DNA of 37,658 bases from an uncultured Clostridia bacterium (GCA_946407745.1 CAMJPQ010000034.1:1-37658), one strand, 5' to 3'. Positions 1 to 7,562 are shown, counted from the stretch's first letter. Translations and numbers: made by a program. The notes: generated by a model not told the origin, from the sequence alone.

Positions 1-40
1 TCGTACCGTCGGGCAGCAACCCCGCTGCTGGCATGTGACC

Positions 41-90
41 AAAATCGCCCCAGTTTACTGGGGAGATGTCGCGCAAGCGACAGAGGGGCG
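41..90. repeat. Palindromic repeat, short copy
   Basis: The copy holds a CCCCAG/CTGGGG hairpin, then a TGTCGC-GCAA-GCGACA hairpin, enclosed by CGCCCC and GGGGCG. The same words recur in order at 335-450, so this is a dispersed repeat and not a chance hairpin. Similar small palindromes are common in intergenic DNA of gut Clostridia. Function is unknown; acting as a transcript 3' end is an inference. Confidence 0.6.
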
Positions 91-334
91 TTCCCCCCCG
101 GACCCCCAGGTTCTCCGTCACACGCGGGGTAAGCTGTATTGCATAACCTTGTGTGAAGTGCGTGTGTTGTGCCGCGAGGCATAGACAGCGCACTTTTGCG
201 CTTCTGGGGCGCCCATGGATTGTTCTTTGCGGGGGCATACGGAGATGTGTGCAGTGCGGGGATGCGAGGCAGCCCCACTGGCGCTGACGGATGAGGTAAG
301 CCGAGGGCGTCGTGAACCGTTGGCTCCCGCCTGC

Positions 335-450
335 ATAATCGCCCCAGCTTGCTGGGTTCGAAGCGCCCGGAAAACAGCCCGGTGGGCTGTTTTCAGCGGA
401 GAACGGGCGGCAGCCCCGGAGAGATGTCGCGCAAGCGACAGAGGGGCCGC
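335..450. repeat. Palindromic repeat, long copy with nested hairpins
   Basis: This copy shares the ATCGCCCCAG start and the GAGATGTCGCGCAAGCGACA end with the copy at 41-90. It carries about 65 extra bases in the middle. The extra part is itself a nested palindrome: CGCCCG/CGGGCG arms surround a perfect GAAAACAGCCC-GGT-GGGCTGTTTTC hairpin. It looks like one palindrome inserted in another. It begins 11 bp past the stop codon of udk. Confidence 0.6.
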
Positions 451-460
451 CTTCTGCGGC

Positions 461-1078
461 TCAGCCTTCCCTTTGCTTCAGCGTGTCCTGCACATAGCCG
501 GCGAGAATGTCCACGATGCGGGCATTGCGGCCGCCGCCGGCGACGATGACATCCGCGTAGTCCACATAATTGCGGATGTACTTGTCATACATGGGCTTCA
601 CGGTGGTCAGGTACTGCATGGCGATGCCGTCAATGTCGCGGCCGCGCACCTTGATGTCCCGCTCAATGCGCCGCAGCAGGCAGATGTCCGGCTCCACCTT
701 CATGTACAGCTTCAGGTACATCAGCTCCCTCAGCCGCTCGTCGTGGAAGCAGTGAATGCCCTCCAGGATCATCACGTCGCGGGGGTAGATCAGCTCGTCC
801 GTGTCATTGCGCCGGTGGAGCGTATAATCGTACTGCTTGCGGGTGATGGGCCGGCCGCTCATCAGCGTGCGGATGTCCTCCAGCAGCAGGTCATGGTCGA
901 AGATGGAAGGCTCGTCGTAGTTGAGCAGCTTGCGCTCCTCAAAGGTCATGGTGGGATGGTCCAGGTAGTAGGCGTCCTGCTGCAAAACCGCACAGCGGTC
1001 GCCCAGCCGGGCCTGCAGGAATTCCGCCAGGGTGGATTTTCCACTGCCGCTGGCGCCGCAGATACCGATAAAAAGCAT
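461..1078 (-). CDS. udk: Uridine kinase
   Basis: Uridine kinase phosphorylates uridine and cytidine to UMP and CMP in the cytoplasmic pyrimidine salvage pathway. The 205-residue product has a P-loop, GASGSGKST, at residues 8-16, followed by the DAYY and LNYDEP segments typical of the family, and a DVMILEGIHCF strand. Length fits bacterial uridine kinases of about 200 residues. I chose the ATG at 1078 because GAGGTG sits six bases upstream; a GTG at 1087 in the same frame is poorly placed. The gene starts 10 bases after the upstream esterase stop, which suggests translational coupling. It is the last gene of a leftward unit with a sugar phosphorylase and an esterase. Related families (phosphoribulokinase-like proteins) share the fold, but uridine kinase fits best. 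Confidence 0.88.
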   Translation of the reverse strand: MLFIGICGASGSGKSTLAEFLQARLGDRCAVLQQDAYYLDHPTMTFEERKLLNYDEPSIFDHDLLLEDIRTLMSGRPITRKQYDYTLHRRNDTDELIYPRDVMILEGIHCFHDERLRELMYLKLYMKVEPDICLLRRIERDIKVRGRDIDGIAMQYLTTVKPMYDKYIRNYVDYADVIVAGGGRNARIVDILAGYVQDTLKQREG

Positions 1079-1088
1079 GGCTGTCACC

Positions 1089-2588
1089 TCACATCACAAA
1101 CGGCGCGAGCGGCAGGCCGTTCTCGCCAAAGAAGGGCACCTCTGCCCAGTCGTGCCAGGCGTAGCGGGCGGCCACGGGATGGGGCGCTTCCTCTGCGCTG
1201 AGGCGGAGCAGGCAGCCCTCTGCGTCGCAGGCGGCTTCATGCCAGGCGCCGTCCTCACCCTGCACCTCCATCAGCAGGGGCAGACCGCCGCGGGCGGTGA
1301 CGGCAGCGGTAAGGCGCACCACTCTCGCGCCGCCCTCTGTCCAGGCCTGCACAGCGCGGGGGCTCTCCTGTCCGGGCTCATGGTAGACCACGATTTTTGC
1401 CTGCTCCCACAGCCGCTCGCCGACAGGCTTTTTATTTGTCGGGTGAATGTTGCCGTACTCACCCTCGTCAATGATCACCGCCATGCCGGTGGAGCGGTTC
1501 TGCTTCCAGGCGGCGTCCTGCGCCATGCGCTGCGCGGGCCAGTTGAAGGAATCCTCCGCCCCGTCGTCAATCCACATGGGCAGCTGCACGAACAGGAAGG
1601 GCAGCTCGGCGTCCATGAAGCGCTTTCTCCACGCGGCAATCAGGGCGGTCATCCACTCGGTATAGACCTGGTGGCGGCCGGAATCCTCCTCGCCCTGATA
1701 GTAGAGGATGCCCGTAAGGCTGGCAGGGGTCACCCTGCGCAGCATCACCTGCGCAAGGCCGCAGGGCCGGTAGGGAGAACCTGGGCCGATGGGCGGATTC
1801 CATGGGCACACCCCGACCGCCTCCGTGATCTGGAGGAAGCTGCAGCCGGGGTGGATACGCCTGTATTCCTCCGACTTGCGGTTCCACTCGTCCATATCGT
1901 GGAAGAAGCGCCGCTCCTCCTTCAGGTAGGTCTCCATGGCTTTGCCCGCGGCACGGGACTGATAGTCCTCAAAGTACGCCCTGCCGCTGGCCATGGCGCA
2001 CAGCTCCTCCTCCTCCAGCCAGCAGGTGATGGAGGTGCCGCCCCACCAGCAGTCGATGATGCCGACGGGCACCTGCCGCTCCTCGCGCAGCTTCAGCGCG
2101 AAGAAGCAGGCCACGGCGCTGATGTCTCCGCCGCAGCCCTTCGTGAAGCGCTGCCAGCGGGTTTCGGCCACCGCCTTCTCCATTTCCTCACCCTCGCGGG
2201 CGAGCTTCGGCACGTTATACCAGCGCAGCAGCGGGTCGTCACACCCCTCCACCAGCTCGGGGCCGCCGTCGGCATTGCACAGGGCCAGCTCCATGTTGCT
2301 CTGGCCGCCCGCAAGGTAAACCTCGCCGATGGCCACGTCGCGGGTGGTGATTTCCTCCCCGCCGCCGCAAAGGGTCAGCGTGCAGCCCTGCTGCGCCGGG
2401 GCGGGCGGCAGGCGCAGCAGAAAGCTCCCGTCCTTTGCGGTGCACCCGCCGCTGGATATCACACAGCCGGCGGCGTTCTTCAGCTCGCCGCGCAGGGCGG
2501 CGGAGCTGTCCGCTGTGCCGAAAATGCGTATTTCCCTTCCCTGGGGCAGCACACAGCCGTCAGTAAACAAGGTTGCCGGTGTAATCAT
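1089..2588 (-). CDS. Sialate O-acetylesterase-like SGNH esterase
   Basis: This 499-residue protein belongs to the SGNH carbohydrate esterases of the sialate O-acetylesterase type, which remove acetyl groups from sugars. The sequence shows the nucleophile block YLAGGQSNME around residues 91-100 (Ser97), the block YYQGEED at 296-302, and the His block NIHPTNK around residue 382, which together give the expected Ser/His catalytic set. A beta-rich segment of about 85 residues precedes the catalytic domain. There is no signal peptide, so it probably acts in the cytoplasm on imported glycans. It starts with ATG after an AAAGGGA ribosome binding site, downstream of a GH130 phosphorylase. The pairing suggests handling of acetylated mannose-containing oligosaccharides or host N-glycans; substrate is not determined by sequence alone. 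Confidence 0.82.
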   Translation of the reverse strand: MITPATLFTDGCVLPQGREIRIFGTADSSAALRGELKNAAGCVISSGGCTAKDGSFLLRLPPAPAQQGCTLTLCGGGEEITTRDVAIGEVYLAGGQSNMELALCNADGGPELVEGCDDPLLRWYNVPKLAREGEEMEKAVAETRWQRFTKGCGGDISAVACFFALKLREERQVPVGIIDCWWGGTSITCWLEEEELCAMASGRAYFEDYQSRAAGKAMETYLKEERRFFHDMDEWNRKSEEYRRIHPGCSFLQITEAVGVCPWNPPIGPGSPYRPCGLAQVMLRRVTPASLTGILYYQGEEDSGRHQVYTEWMTALIAAWRKRFMDAELPFLFVQLPMWIDDGAEDSFNWPAQRMAQDAAWKQNRSTGMAVIIDEGEYGNIHPTNKKPVGERLWEQAKIVVYHEPGQESPRAVQAWTEGGARVVRLTAAVTARGGLPLLMEVQGEDGAWHEAACDAEGCLLRLSAEEAPHPVAARYAWHDWAEVPFFGENGLPLAPFVM

Positions 2589-2620
2589 TCCATATCCCTT
2601 TCCGCAGCGCCTTCCAAAAG

Positions 2621-2642
2621 GCTCCCCACGGGTGTGGGGAGC
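2621..2642 (-). terminator. Hairpin between GH130 and esterase genes
   Basis: A perfect 8-bp stem (GCTCCCCA/TGGGGAGC) with a short loop lies in the 60-base gap between the GH130 stop and the esterase start. On the minus strand it is followed by CTTTT, so it could be a weak terminator or an mRNA-stabilising hairpin that sets unequal levels of the two gene products. The T tract is short, so full termination is doubtful. Confidence 0.45.
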
Positions 2643-2648
2643 GTATCG

Positions 2649-3674
2649 TCAGCGGATGCCCAGCTCGGTGTCCGAATCGGTCACGTGGCTGTATTCTTTA
2701 ATGTAGTCAATCACTTCATCCACATAGCAGAAGGCCAGGCCCACATAGCTGTCCGCCGCGCCATAGTAAATGGCGATGCGGCCGGTCTCGTTGTCGTGCA
2801 GGGTGGCGCAGGGGAAGCACACGTTCGGCACGAAGCCGCGCTCCTCGTACCACTTTTCGGGGGTCAGCAGCCAGCGCTCGCAGCGGTACTTCACGCGGGA
2901 GGGCTCATCCTTGTCCAGAATGGCGCCGCCGATGGAGTACACATAGCCGTTGCAGGTGCCGCTGACGCCGTGGTAGAACATCAGCCAGCCCTCGCTGGTT
3001 TCAATGGGGGCCGCGCCGCCGCCGATTTTCAGGCTCTCCCACCATTCAGAGGAGCGGCCCATCACATGCTTGTGCTTTCCCCAGTAAACCAGGTCGGGGC
3101 TCTCGGACAGGAAAATATCGCCGAAGGGCGTGTGGCCGGAGTCGGAGGGACGGGAGAGCATCATGAAGTTGCCGTTGATTTTCCGGGGGAAGAGCACCGC
3201 GTTGCGGTTGAAGGGCAGGAAGGGATTGTCCAGGCGCGTGAAGGTCTTGAAATCCTTCGTCTTGGCGATGCCGATGGCGGCGCCGTAGAAGTCCTGGCAC
3301 CAGATGGCGTAGTAGGTGTCCTCCACCTTGACCAGGCGCGGGTCATAGGCGTAGATTGGCTGGAAGGGTTCGCCCTTCTCGTTGACGAAGTGTATTTTTT
3401 CCGGCTCGAAATCCCAGTGGATGCCATCCTCTGAGCGGCCGAAGTAGATCATGCTCACGCCGTTGCACTGTTCCCCGCGGAACACGCCGACATACTTGCC
3501 CTCGTAGGGCACCACGGCGCTGTTGAAAACGCGCGCCACGCCGGGGATGGGGTTGCGGTCAATAATGGGATTCTCGCTGTAGCGCCACAGGGGGCTGCCC
3601 GTCACTTCGCCGGGCTTCTTGTCCTGCCAGGGCATGTTGGGCACACCGGGAGCAAAGATTTCATATTTGCGCAT
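2649..3674 (-). CDS. GH130 mannoside phosphorylase
   Basis: GH130 enzymes cleave beta-mannosidic bonds with phosphate to release mannose 1-phosphate. This 341-residue cytoplasmic protein shows the family landmarks: MPWQDKKPG and RYSENPII near the N-terminus, FNSAVVPY, YAYDPRL with the proposed general-acid Asp111, FNRNAVLFPRKING, SRPSDSGHTPFGD and VPNVCFPCA. From memory these blocks resemble subfamily GH130_2, which includes mannosyl-N-acetylglucosamine phosphorylase from gut bacteria and 1,4-beta-mannooligosaccharide phosphorylases; I cannot choose between the two substrates. I chose the ATG at 3674 because GGAGG lies six bases upstream; an in-frame GTG at 3716 is upstream of it and unsupported. 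It is the first gene of a leftward unit with an esterase and udk, driven by the promoter at 3720-3748. Confidence 0.88.
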   Translation of the reverse strand: MRKYEIFAPGVPNMPWQDKKPGEVTGSPLWRYSENPIIDRNPIPGVARVFNSAVVPYEGKYVGVFRGEQCNGVSMIYFGRSEDGIHWDFEPEKIHFVNEKGEPFQPIYAYDPRLVKVEDTYYAIWCQDFYGAAIGIAKTKDFKTFTRLDNPFLPFNRNAVLFPRKINGNFMMLSRPSDSGHTPFGDIFLSESPDLVYWGKHKHVMGRSSEWWESLKIGGGAAPIETSEGWLMFYHGVSGTCNGYVYSIGGAILDKDEPSRVKYRCERWLLTPEKWYEERGFVPNVCFPCATLHDNETGRIAIYYGAADSYVGLAFCYVDEVIDYIKEYSHVTDSDTELGIR

Positions 3675-3689
3675 GCTTTTCCTCCGCAT

Positions 3690-3713
3690 CCGGCAGTGTG
3701 CTGCCGGTTTTTT
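3690..3713 (+). terminator. CCGGCAG hairpin with T6 in the GH130 leader
   Basis: CCGGCAG-TGTG-CTGCCGG followed by six Ts reads as an intrinsic terminator on the plus strand. On the minus strand the same hairpin lies in the GH130 5' leader, about 10 bases upstream of the ribosome binding site. It may stop antisense transcripts crossing the GH130 gene, or shape translation initiation of GH130. Confidence 0.45.
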
Positions 3714-3719
3714 CACTCT

Positions 3720-3748
3720 ATTCTACAGGATTTTGAGTACCTTGGCAA
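3720..3748 (-). promoter_or_regulatory. Promoter for the GH130-esterase-udk unit
   Basis: On the minus strand TTGCCA (3748-3743) is separated by 17 bases from TAGAAT (3725-3720). It lies about 45 bases upstream of the GH130 start. Both boxes match the sigma-A consensus in five of six positions. Confidence 0.6.
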
Positions 3749-3852
3749 GGGCATTTTCGCAGTCCGTATCAATTCCCCAGTGCAGAGGCGATGAATGCTT
3801 CAGCTTTCGCCTCTTTTGCGCACGGGCGGCGGTGTTTGCGCGCAAAGCCCTC

Positions 3853-3881
3853 TTGCAACAAATGCCCGCGATGAGTATAAT
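3853..3881 (+). promoter_or_regulatory. Promoter for the transketolase operon
   Basis: TTGCAA and TATAAT are separated by 17 bases and lie 57 bases upstream of the transketolase N-subunit start. The -10 box is a perfect consensus. It points away from the GH130 promoter about 105 bases to the left, so this is a divergent intergenic region. Confidence 0.65.
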
Positions 3882-3937
3882 ACAATGCAGAACACTGGGC
3901 GGTGCATACCGGCACAGACAGGTGAGGAGGCTACACA

Positions 3938-4753
3938 ATGGAATTGAAGGAACTCCAGGACGTCTGCCGCAGGGTGCGGCGGGACATTGTGATCATGACC
4001 AACAAGGCAGGCGCGGGCCATCCCGGCGGCTCCCTCTCCTGCACAGAGGCCCTGGTCGCCCTCTATTTTGATGTGATGCGCGGCGTGGATCCCAAGGATG
4101 ACAAGAACCCGGCCAGGGACCGCTTTGTGCTCAGCAAGGGCCACGCGGCGCCTGCCCTGTACGGCACACTGTGCGAGCGCGGCTTTTTCGGACCGGAGGA
4201 GTTTGACGGCTTCCGCCAGCTGCACGGCATCCTGCAGGGACACCCCGACGTGAAAAAGTGCCCCGGCATCGACGCTTCTACCGGCTCTCTGGGCCAGGGC
4301 ATTTCCATCGCGGTGGGCATGGCGCTGGGCGCGAAGCACACCGGCAACCCCTGCCACGTGTACACCGTCATTGGCGACGGTGAGAGCGACGAGGGCATGG
4401 TGTGGGAGGCCTCCATGGCGGCAGCCCACTACAAGCTGGACAACCTGACCGTGATTTTCGACTACAACGGCATGCAGATTGACGGCACCAACGACCAGGT
4501 GATGAGCCTGGGCGACATCCGCGGCAAGTTCGCTGCCTTCGGCTACGACATCATTGAGGTGAAGGACGGAAACGACATGCAGCAGGTGCTGGACGCCCTG
4601 CACGCCCCGGCCTGCCCCGGCAAGCCCAGGATGATCTTCCTGCACACCCTCAAGGGAAAAGGCGTTTCCTTCATGGAGGGACAGGTAGGCTGGCACGGCA
4701 AGGCCCCCAACAACGAACAGACCGCACAGGCGCTGAAGGAACTGGAGGCGTGA
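3938..4753 (+). CDS. Transketolase, N-terminal subunit
   Basis: Transketolase moves two-carbon ketol units between sugar phosphates in the non-oxidative pentose phosphate pathway using thiamine diphosphate. This 271-residue protein is the cofactor-binding half: GHPGGSLS (residues 27-34), SKGHA (67-71), GQGISIAVGMA and the GDGESDEG motif (147-154) ending at DYNG are all present. Split transketolases made of two roughly 300-residue chains are usual in Clostridia and archaea, so the short length is not a truncation. The ATG follows GGTGAGGAGG with good spacing. The partner subunit starts three bases after the stop codon, so the two are co-translated. Downstream ribose 5-phosphate supply would feed nucleotide synthesis. 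Confidence 0.93.
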   Translation: MELKELQDVCRRVRRDIVIMTNKAGAGHPGGSLSCTEALVALYFDVMRGVDPKDDKNPARDRFVLSKGHAAPALYGTLCERGFFGPEEFDGFRQLHGILQGHPDVKKCPGIDASTGSLGQGISIAVGMALGAKHTGNPCHVYTVIGDGESDEGMVWEASMAAAHYKLDNLTVIFDYNGMQIDGTNDQVMSLGDIRGKFAAFGYDIIEVKDGNDMQQVLDALHAPACPGKPRMIFLHTLKGKGVSFMEGQVGWHGKAPNNEQTAQALKELEA

Positions 4754-4756
4754 GAG

Positions 4757-5707
4757 ATGAGCAAGCTGGTAAATTTGGTTCCCACCGGTGAAAAGGACTC
4801 CACCCGTGTGGCCTACGGCAAGGCGCTGGCGAGGGTTGGCGCGGAGAATGAGAAGATCGTCGTGCTGGACGCTGACCTGGCCCAGGCGACCATGACCAAG
4901 GAATTCAAGGCCGTTTTCCCGGAACGCTTCTATGACTGCGGCATCGCCGAGGCCAACATGGTGGATATGGCGGCCGGCATGTCCACCATGGGGCTGATTC
5001 CCTTCTGCTCCACCTTCGCGGTGTTTGCGGGACGCTGCTATGACCAGATCCGCAACGGCGTGTGCTATCCGCATTTCAATGTGAAGTTCGGCTTCTCCCA
5101 TGCGGGCGTAACGCTCGGCGAGGACGGCGGCTCCCACCAGGCTATTGAGGACCTGGCGCTGATGCGCGTGCTGCCGGGCATGACCATCTTTGTGCCCAGC
5201 GACGCCAATGAGACCTATCAGTGCGTGAAGGCGGCGTCAGAAATCGACGGGCCGGTGTTCATCCGCACGGCGCGCCTGCCCTCCCCCATCTATGAGGAAC
5301 GCCCCTTTGAAGTGGGCAAGGGCCAGATCATCCGGGACGGCAAGGACTGCGTCATCTACACCTGCGGCATCATGCTGGAGCACACCCTGAAGGCCGTGGA
5401 CCTGCTGAAGGAAAAGGGCATCGACGCGGCCCTGGTGTCCTTCCACACCATCAAGCCGCTGGATGAGGAGCTGGTGCTGGAATACGCCGCGAAAACAGGC
5501 CATGTGTTTACCGTGGAGGAGCATTCCACCATCGGCGGCCTGGGCGACGCCTGCGCGGCGGTGCTGTGCGGCAAGGGCGCCTTCACCTTTGAGAAGATCG
5601 GCATTGAGGACCGCTTCGGGCAGAGCGGCAAGCCTGCGGCCCTGCTGGAGGAGTACGGCCTGAGCGCCGGAAAGATTGCCGAGCGCATTGCCGCCGGCAT
5701 GAAGTAA
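4757..5707 (+). CDS. Transketolase, C-terminal subunit
   Basis: This 316-residue chain supplies the pyrimidine-binding and C-terminal domains of a split transketolase and must pair with the N-terminal subunit encoded just upstream. Visible landmarks are VLDADLAQ (37-44), the catalytic Glu in CGIAEANM (Glu65), the GEDGGSHQ block (121-128), and the C-terminal segment EEHSTIGGLGDA typical of transketolase and DXS-like enzymes. The ribosome binding site GGAGGCG overlaps the end of the upstream gene, and only three bases separate stop from ATG. The operon ends at the terminator at 5721-5746. DXS-type synthases have a related domain order but are single chains, so split transketolase is the clear choice. 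Confidence 0.93.
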   Translation: MSKLVNLVPTGEKDSTRVAYGKALARVGAENEKIVVLDADLAQATMTKEFKAVFPERFYDCGIAEANMVDMAAGMSTMGLIPFCSTFAVFAGRCYDQIRNGVCYPHFNVKFGFSHAGVTLGEDGGSHQAIEDLALMRVLPGMTIFVPSDANETYQCVKAASEIDGPVFIRTARLPSPIYEERPFEVGKGQIIRDGKDCVIYTCGIMLEHTLKAVDLLKEKGIDAALVSFHTIKPLDEELVLEYAAKTGHVFTVEEHSTIGGLGDACAAVLCGKGAFTFEKIGIEDRFGQSGKPAALLEEYGLSAGKIAERIAAGMK

Positions 5708-5720
5708 CGGTCAAAGCATT

Positions 5721-5746
5721 CCCTGCGGCCTTGCCGCAGGGTCTTT
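5721..5746 (+). terminator. Terminator of the transketolase operon
   Basis: A perfect 9-bp stem CCCTGCGGC-CTT-GCCGCAGGG is followed by TCTTTGTGT, 13 bases after the transketolase C-subunit stop. It has the shape of an intrinsic terminator. Confidence 0.75.
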
Positions 5747-5771
5747 GTGTGCATGCGGAAGGGGAGCGCCC

Positions 5772-6635
5772 ATGCTGGTGATGATTCTCAACCCCACAGC
5801 CGGAAACGGCCTGGCTGAAAAGGAAGAACAGGCGCTGCTGGCGGAGCTGGACCGGCGCGGGCTTGAGTGGAAGGCGCTGAGAACCGAGCGCCCCGGCCAC
5901 GCCGGCGAGCTGGCCAGGGAAGCGGCCGCCTACGCGGACACGGTCGTCGCCGTGGGCGGTGACGGCACCGCCAGCGAGGTGGCCGGCGGGCTGATGGGCA
6001 CCGGTGTGCCGATGGGCATCATCCCCGCGGGCACGGGCAATGATTTCGTGAAAACAGCGGGCATTCCCACCGAACCGCTGGCGGCCCTGCGCCACCTGCT
6101 GGAAAAGCCGGCCAGGCCCATCGACATCTGCACCATCAACGGCCGCGCGTTCCTGAACGTGTGCGGCACCGGGTTTGACGTGCAGGTGCTGGACTGCGCG
6201 GAGAAATTCAAGGCGCGCATGAAGGGGCTGCTGCCCTATATGCTGGGCCTGCTGCAGGCCATCGCCAGCTACAGGCCGGTTCACCTGCGCTGCCGCATAG
6301 ACGGGGGCGAGACGAAGGAGCTGGACACCCTGATCTGCGCGGTTGCGAACGGGCAGTACATCGGCGGGGGTATACCGATCTGCCCCGGCGCCAGACCGGA
6401 CGACGGCCGGCTGGAGCTGGTGCTGCTGCGGCACAGGCCGAGGTATCTGCTGCCCTTCTACCTTCCGGGGCTGATGCTGAAGCGGGTGCTGAATTTCAAA
6501 ATCACCACGCACCTGCTGTGCACCCGGGTAGAAATGGAAGGCGAGCGCATGTGCGTGCAGGTGGACGGCGAGATATCCGGCATGGACCGGGCGGATGTGC
6601 TTGTACACCCTGGGCAGCTGCTGCTGCACTGGTAA
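5772..6635 (+). CDS. YegS/DagK-type lipid kinase
   Basis: This is a 287-residue diacylglycerol kinase-like lipid kinase that phosphorylates diacylglycerol or a related lipid at the inner face of the membrane, feeding phosphatidic acid back to phospholipid synthesis. The N-terminal NPTAGNG (7-13), the GGDGT nucleotide motif (62-66) and PAGTGNDF (85-92) are diagnostic of the DAGK catalytic domain, and the C-terminal half has the ANGQYIGGG and CPGARPDDG segments of the family. I chose the ATG at 5772 because GGGGAG lies seven bases upstream; a TTG at 5745 is in the preceding terminator's tail. It is followed after 29 bases by a helical acidic protein and then dUTPase. Exact lipid substrate is not visible. 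Confidence 0.88.
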   Translation: MLVMILNPTAGNGLAEKEEQALLAELDRRGLEWKALRTERPGHAGELAREAAAYADTVVAVGGDGTASEVAGGLMGTGVPMGIIPAGTGNDFVKTAGIPTEPLAALRHLLEKPARPIDICTINGRAFLNVCGTGFDVQVLDCAEKFKARMKGLLPYMLGLLQAIASYRPVHLRCRIDGGETKELDTLICAVANGQYIGGGIPICPGARPDDGRLELVLLRHRPRYLLPFYLPGLMLKRVLNFKITTHLLCTRVEMEGERMCVQVDGEISGMDRADVLVHPGQLLLHW

Positions 6636-6664
6636 ACGGGCATCAGAGAACAGGAGGAGAGACA

Positions 6665-7129
6665 ATGGCGGATTTTTCATCTGTGGTAAAAGGAGCGGTG
6701 GCCAAGAGCATTGAGGCCATCGGCAACGCGGCCAATACACTGGCCAACACCACCAAGAACAAGGTGGACGAGATGAACCTGAACGAAAAACGCAGGGAAA
6801 AGCTTGCGGAGTTTACCACCTGCGCCTATGAGGGATGGAAGAAGGGCCTGCCCCTGCCCAAGGAGCTGGATGCGCTGCTGAGTGAGGTGGCGGAAATTGA
6901 CCAGCAGCTGGAGCAGCTGCGCGGGGACAGGGCAGGCGTGAAGGCGGAGGAACCCGCGGTGCCCACCATCCAGGTGGAGTCTGAGCGCCCCGCTGAGGTG
7001 AGCGACGACACTGTGCCGGTGGTGCCTCTGCCTGAAATCACCGCGGAGGAGGCTCGCGGCGCGGCGATGGAAATCGCAGCGGACGCCGTGACCATTGAGA
7101 CGGCGGAGGAAGAAAATGCCGGTGAATGA
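6665..7129 (+). CDS. Acidic helical protein of unknown function
   Basis: I do not recognise this 154-residue protein. It has no signal peptide or membrane segment. Residues 1-50 are a hydrophilic helix rich in Ala, Asn and Lys, residues 65-90 form a predicted coiled coil (LSEVAEIDQQLEQLRGDR), and the last 60 residues are a strongly acidic, Pro- and Val-rich tail that looks disordered. The start is supported by AGGAGGAG five bases upstream. The stop codon lies inside the next gene (14-base overlap with dUTPase), so the two are translated together. It could be a small cytoplasmic scaffold or stress-related helical protein; no function is claimed. Confidence 0.75.
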   Translation: MADFSSVVKGAVAKSIEAIGNAANTLANTTKNKVDEMNLNEKRREKLAEFTTCAYEGWKKGLPLPKELDALLSEVAEIDQQLEQLRGDRAGVKAEEPAVPTIQVESERPAEVSDDTVPVVPLPEITAEEARGAAMEIAADAVTIETAEEENAGE

Positions 7130-7562
7130 ACCGCTGACCGTGCTGGTGAAATATCACTGCGCTGCTCTGCCGCCGCTGGAAAAGCTGCCGCAGGGCGACT
7201 GGGTGGATCTTCGCGCGGCAGAGGATGTGTCGCTGAAGGCGGGCGACCATTACTATGTCAGCCTGGGCATTTCCGTCCGGCTGCCGGAGGGATATGAGCT
7301 GTGGATCGCGCCCCGCTCCTCCACCTTCCGCAACTTCGGCGTGCTGCAGCCGAACAGCCCGGCCATTGTGGATGAGAGCTATTCCTCCGATGAGGATGTG
7401 CTTCGCTACCCTGTGCTGGCCATGCGCGACACAGAGATCCACGTGGGCGACAGGCTCTGCCAGTGCAGGCTGATGCCCCACCAGAGCGAGCTGCGCTTTG
7501 AGGCGGTGGAAAGCCTCGGCCACAAAGCCCGCGGCGGCTTTGGCTCGACGGGAATACAATAA
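7116..7562 (+). CDS. dut: dUTP diphosphatase
   Basis: dUTPase hydrolyses dUTP to dUMP and pyrophosphate, keeping uracil out of DNA and supplying dUMP for dTTP. The 148-residue protein has the trimeric dUTPase motifs in order: VDLRAA (motif 1, Asp31), PRSSTFRNFGV (motif 2, 67-77), AIVDESYSSDEDV (motif 3, Asp86), VGDRLCQCRL (motif 4, 110-119) and ARGGFGSTG (motif 5, 138-146). The motif 3 variant DESYSSDED differs from the common DYRGE form but matches a variant seen in Clostridia and their phages. The ATG at 7116 has GGAGGA upstream, inside the preceding gene. It ends just before a terminator. Function is confident; a phage origin is possible but not shown. Confidence 0.88.
   Translation: MPVNEPLTVLVKYHCAALPPLEKLPQGDWVDLRAAEDVSLKAGDHYYVSLGISVRLPEGYELWIAPRSSTFRNFGVLQPNSPAIVDESYSSDEDVLRYPVLAMRDTEIHVGDRLCQCRLMPHQSELRFEAVESLGHKARGGFGSTGIQ

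Larger units (their letters stand above)
1..460. other. Gene-free repeat-rich stretch downstream of udk
   Basis: I see no convincing gene here. Open frames exist on both strands but lack ribosome binding sites and recognisable protein features. The stretch is dominated by palindromes: two copies of a repeat (listed separately), an AGCGCA/TGCGCT hairpin near 192-207, and a GGATGAGGT word at 289-297 that also ends the small palindromic element near 14217. It lies at the 3' end of the leftward udk unit, so transcripts of that unit would run into these hairpins. Confidence 0.6.

Noticed and set aside
1032-3434. An 800-codon open frame on the plus strand opposite GH130, esterase and udk
   Set aside because: It is antisense to three well-supported genes, has no protein features or ribosome binding site, and is rich in His, Val, Ala and Gly as expected from the reverse strand of GC-rich genes.
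3800-5137. A 445-codon minus-strand frame opposite the transketolase genes
   Set aside because: Antisense shadow; composition (many His, Val, Ala) and lack of start signals show it is not real, while both transketolase halves are conserved.
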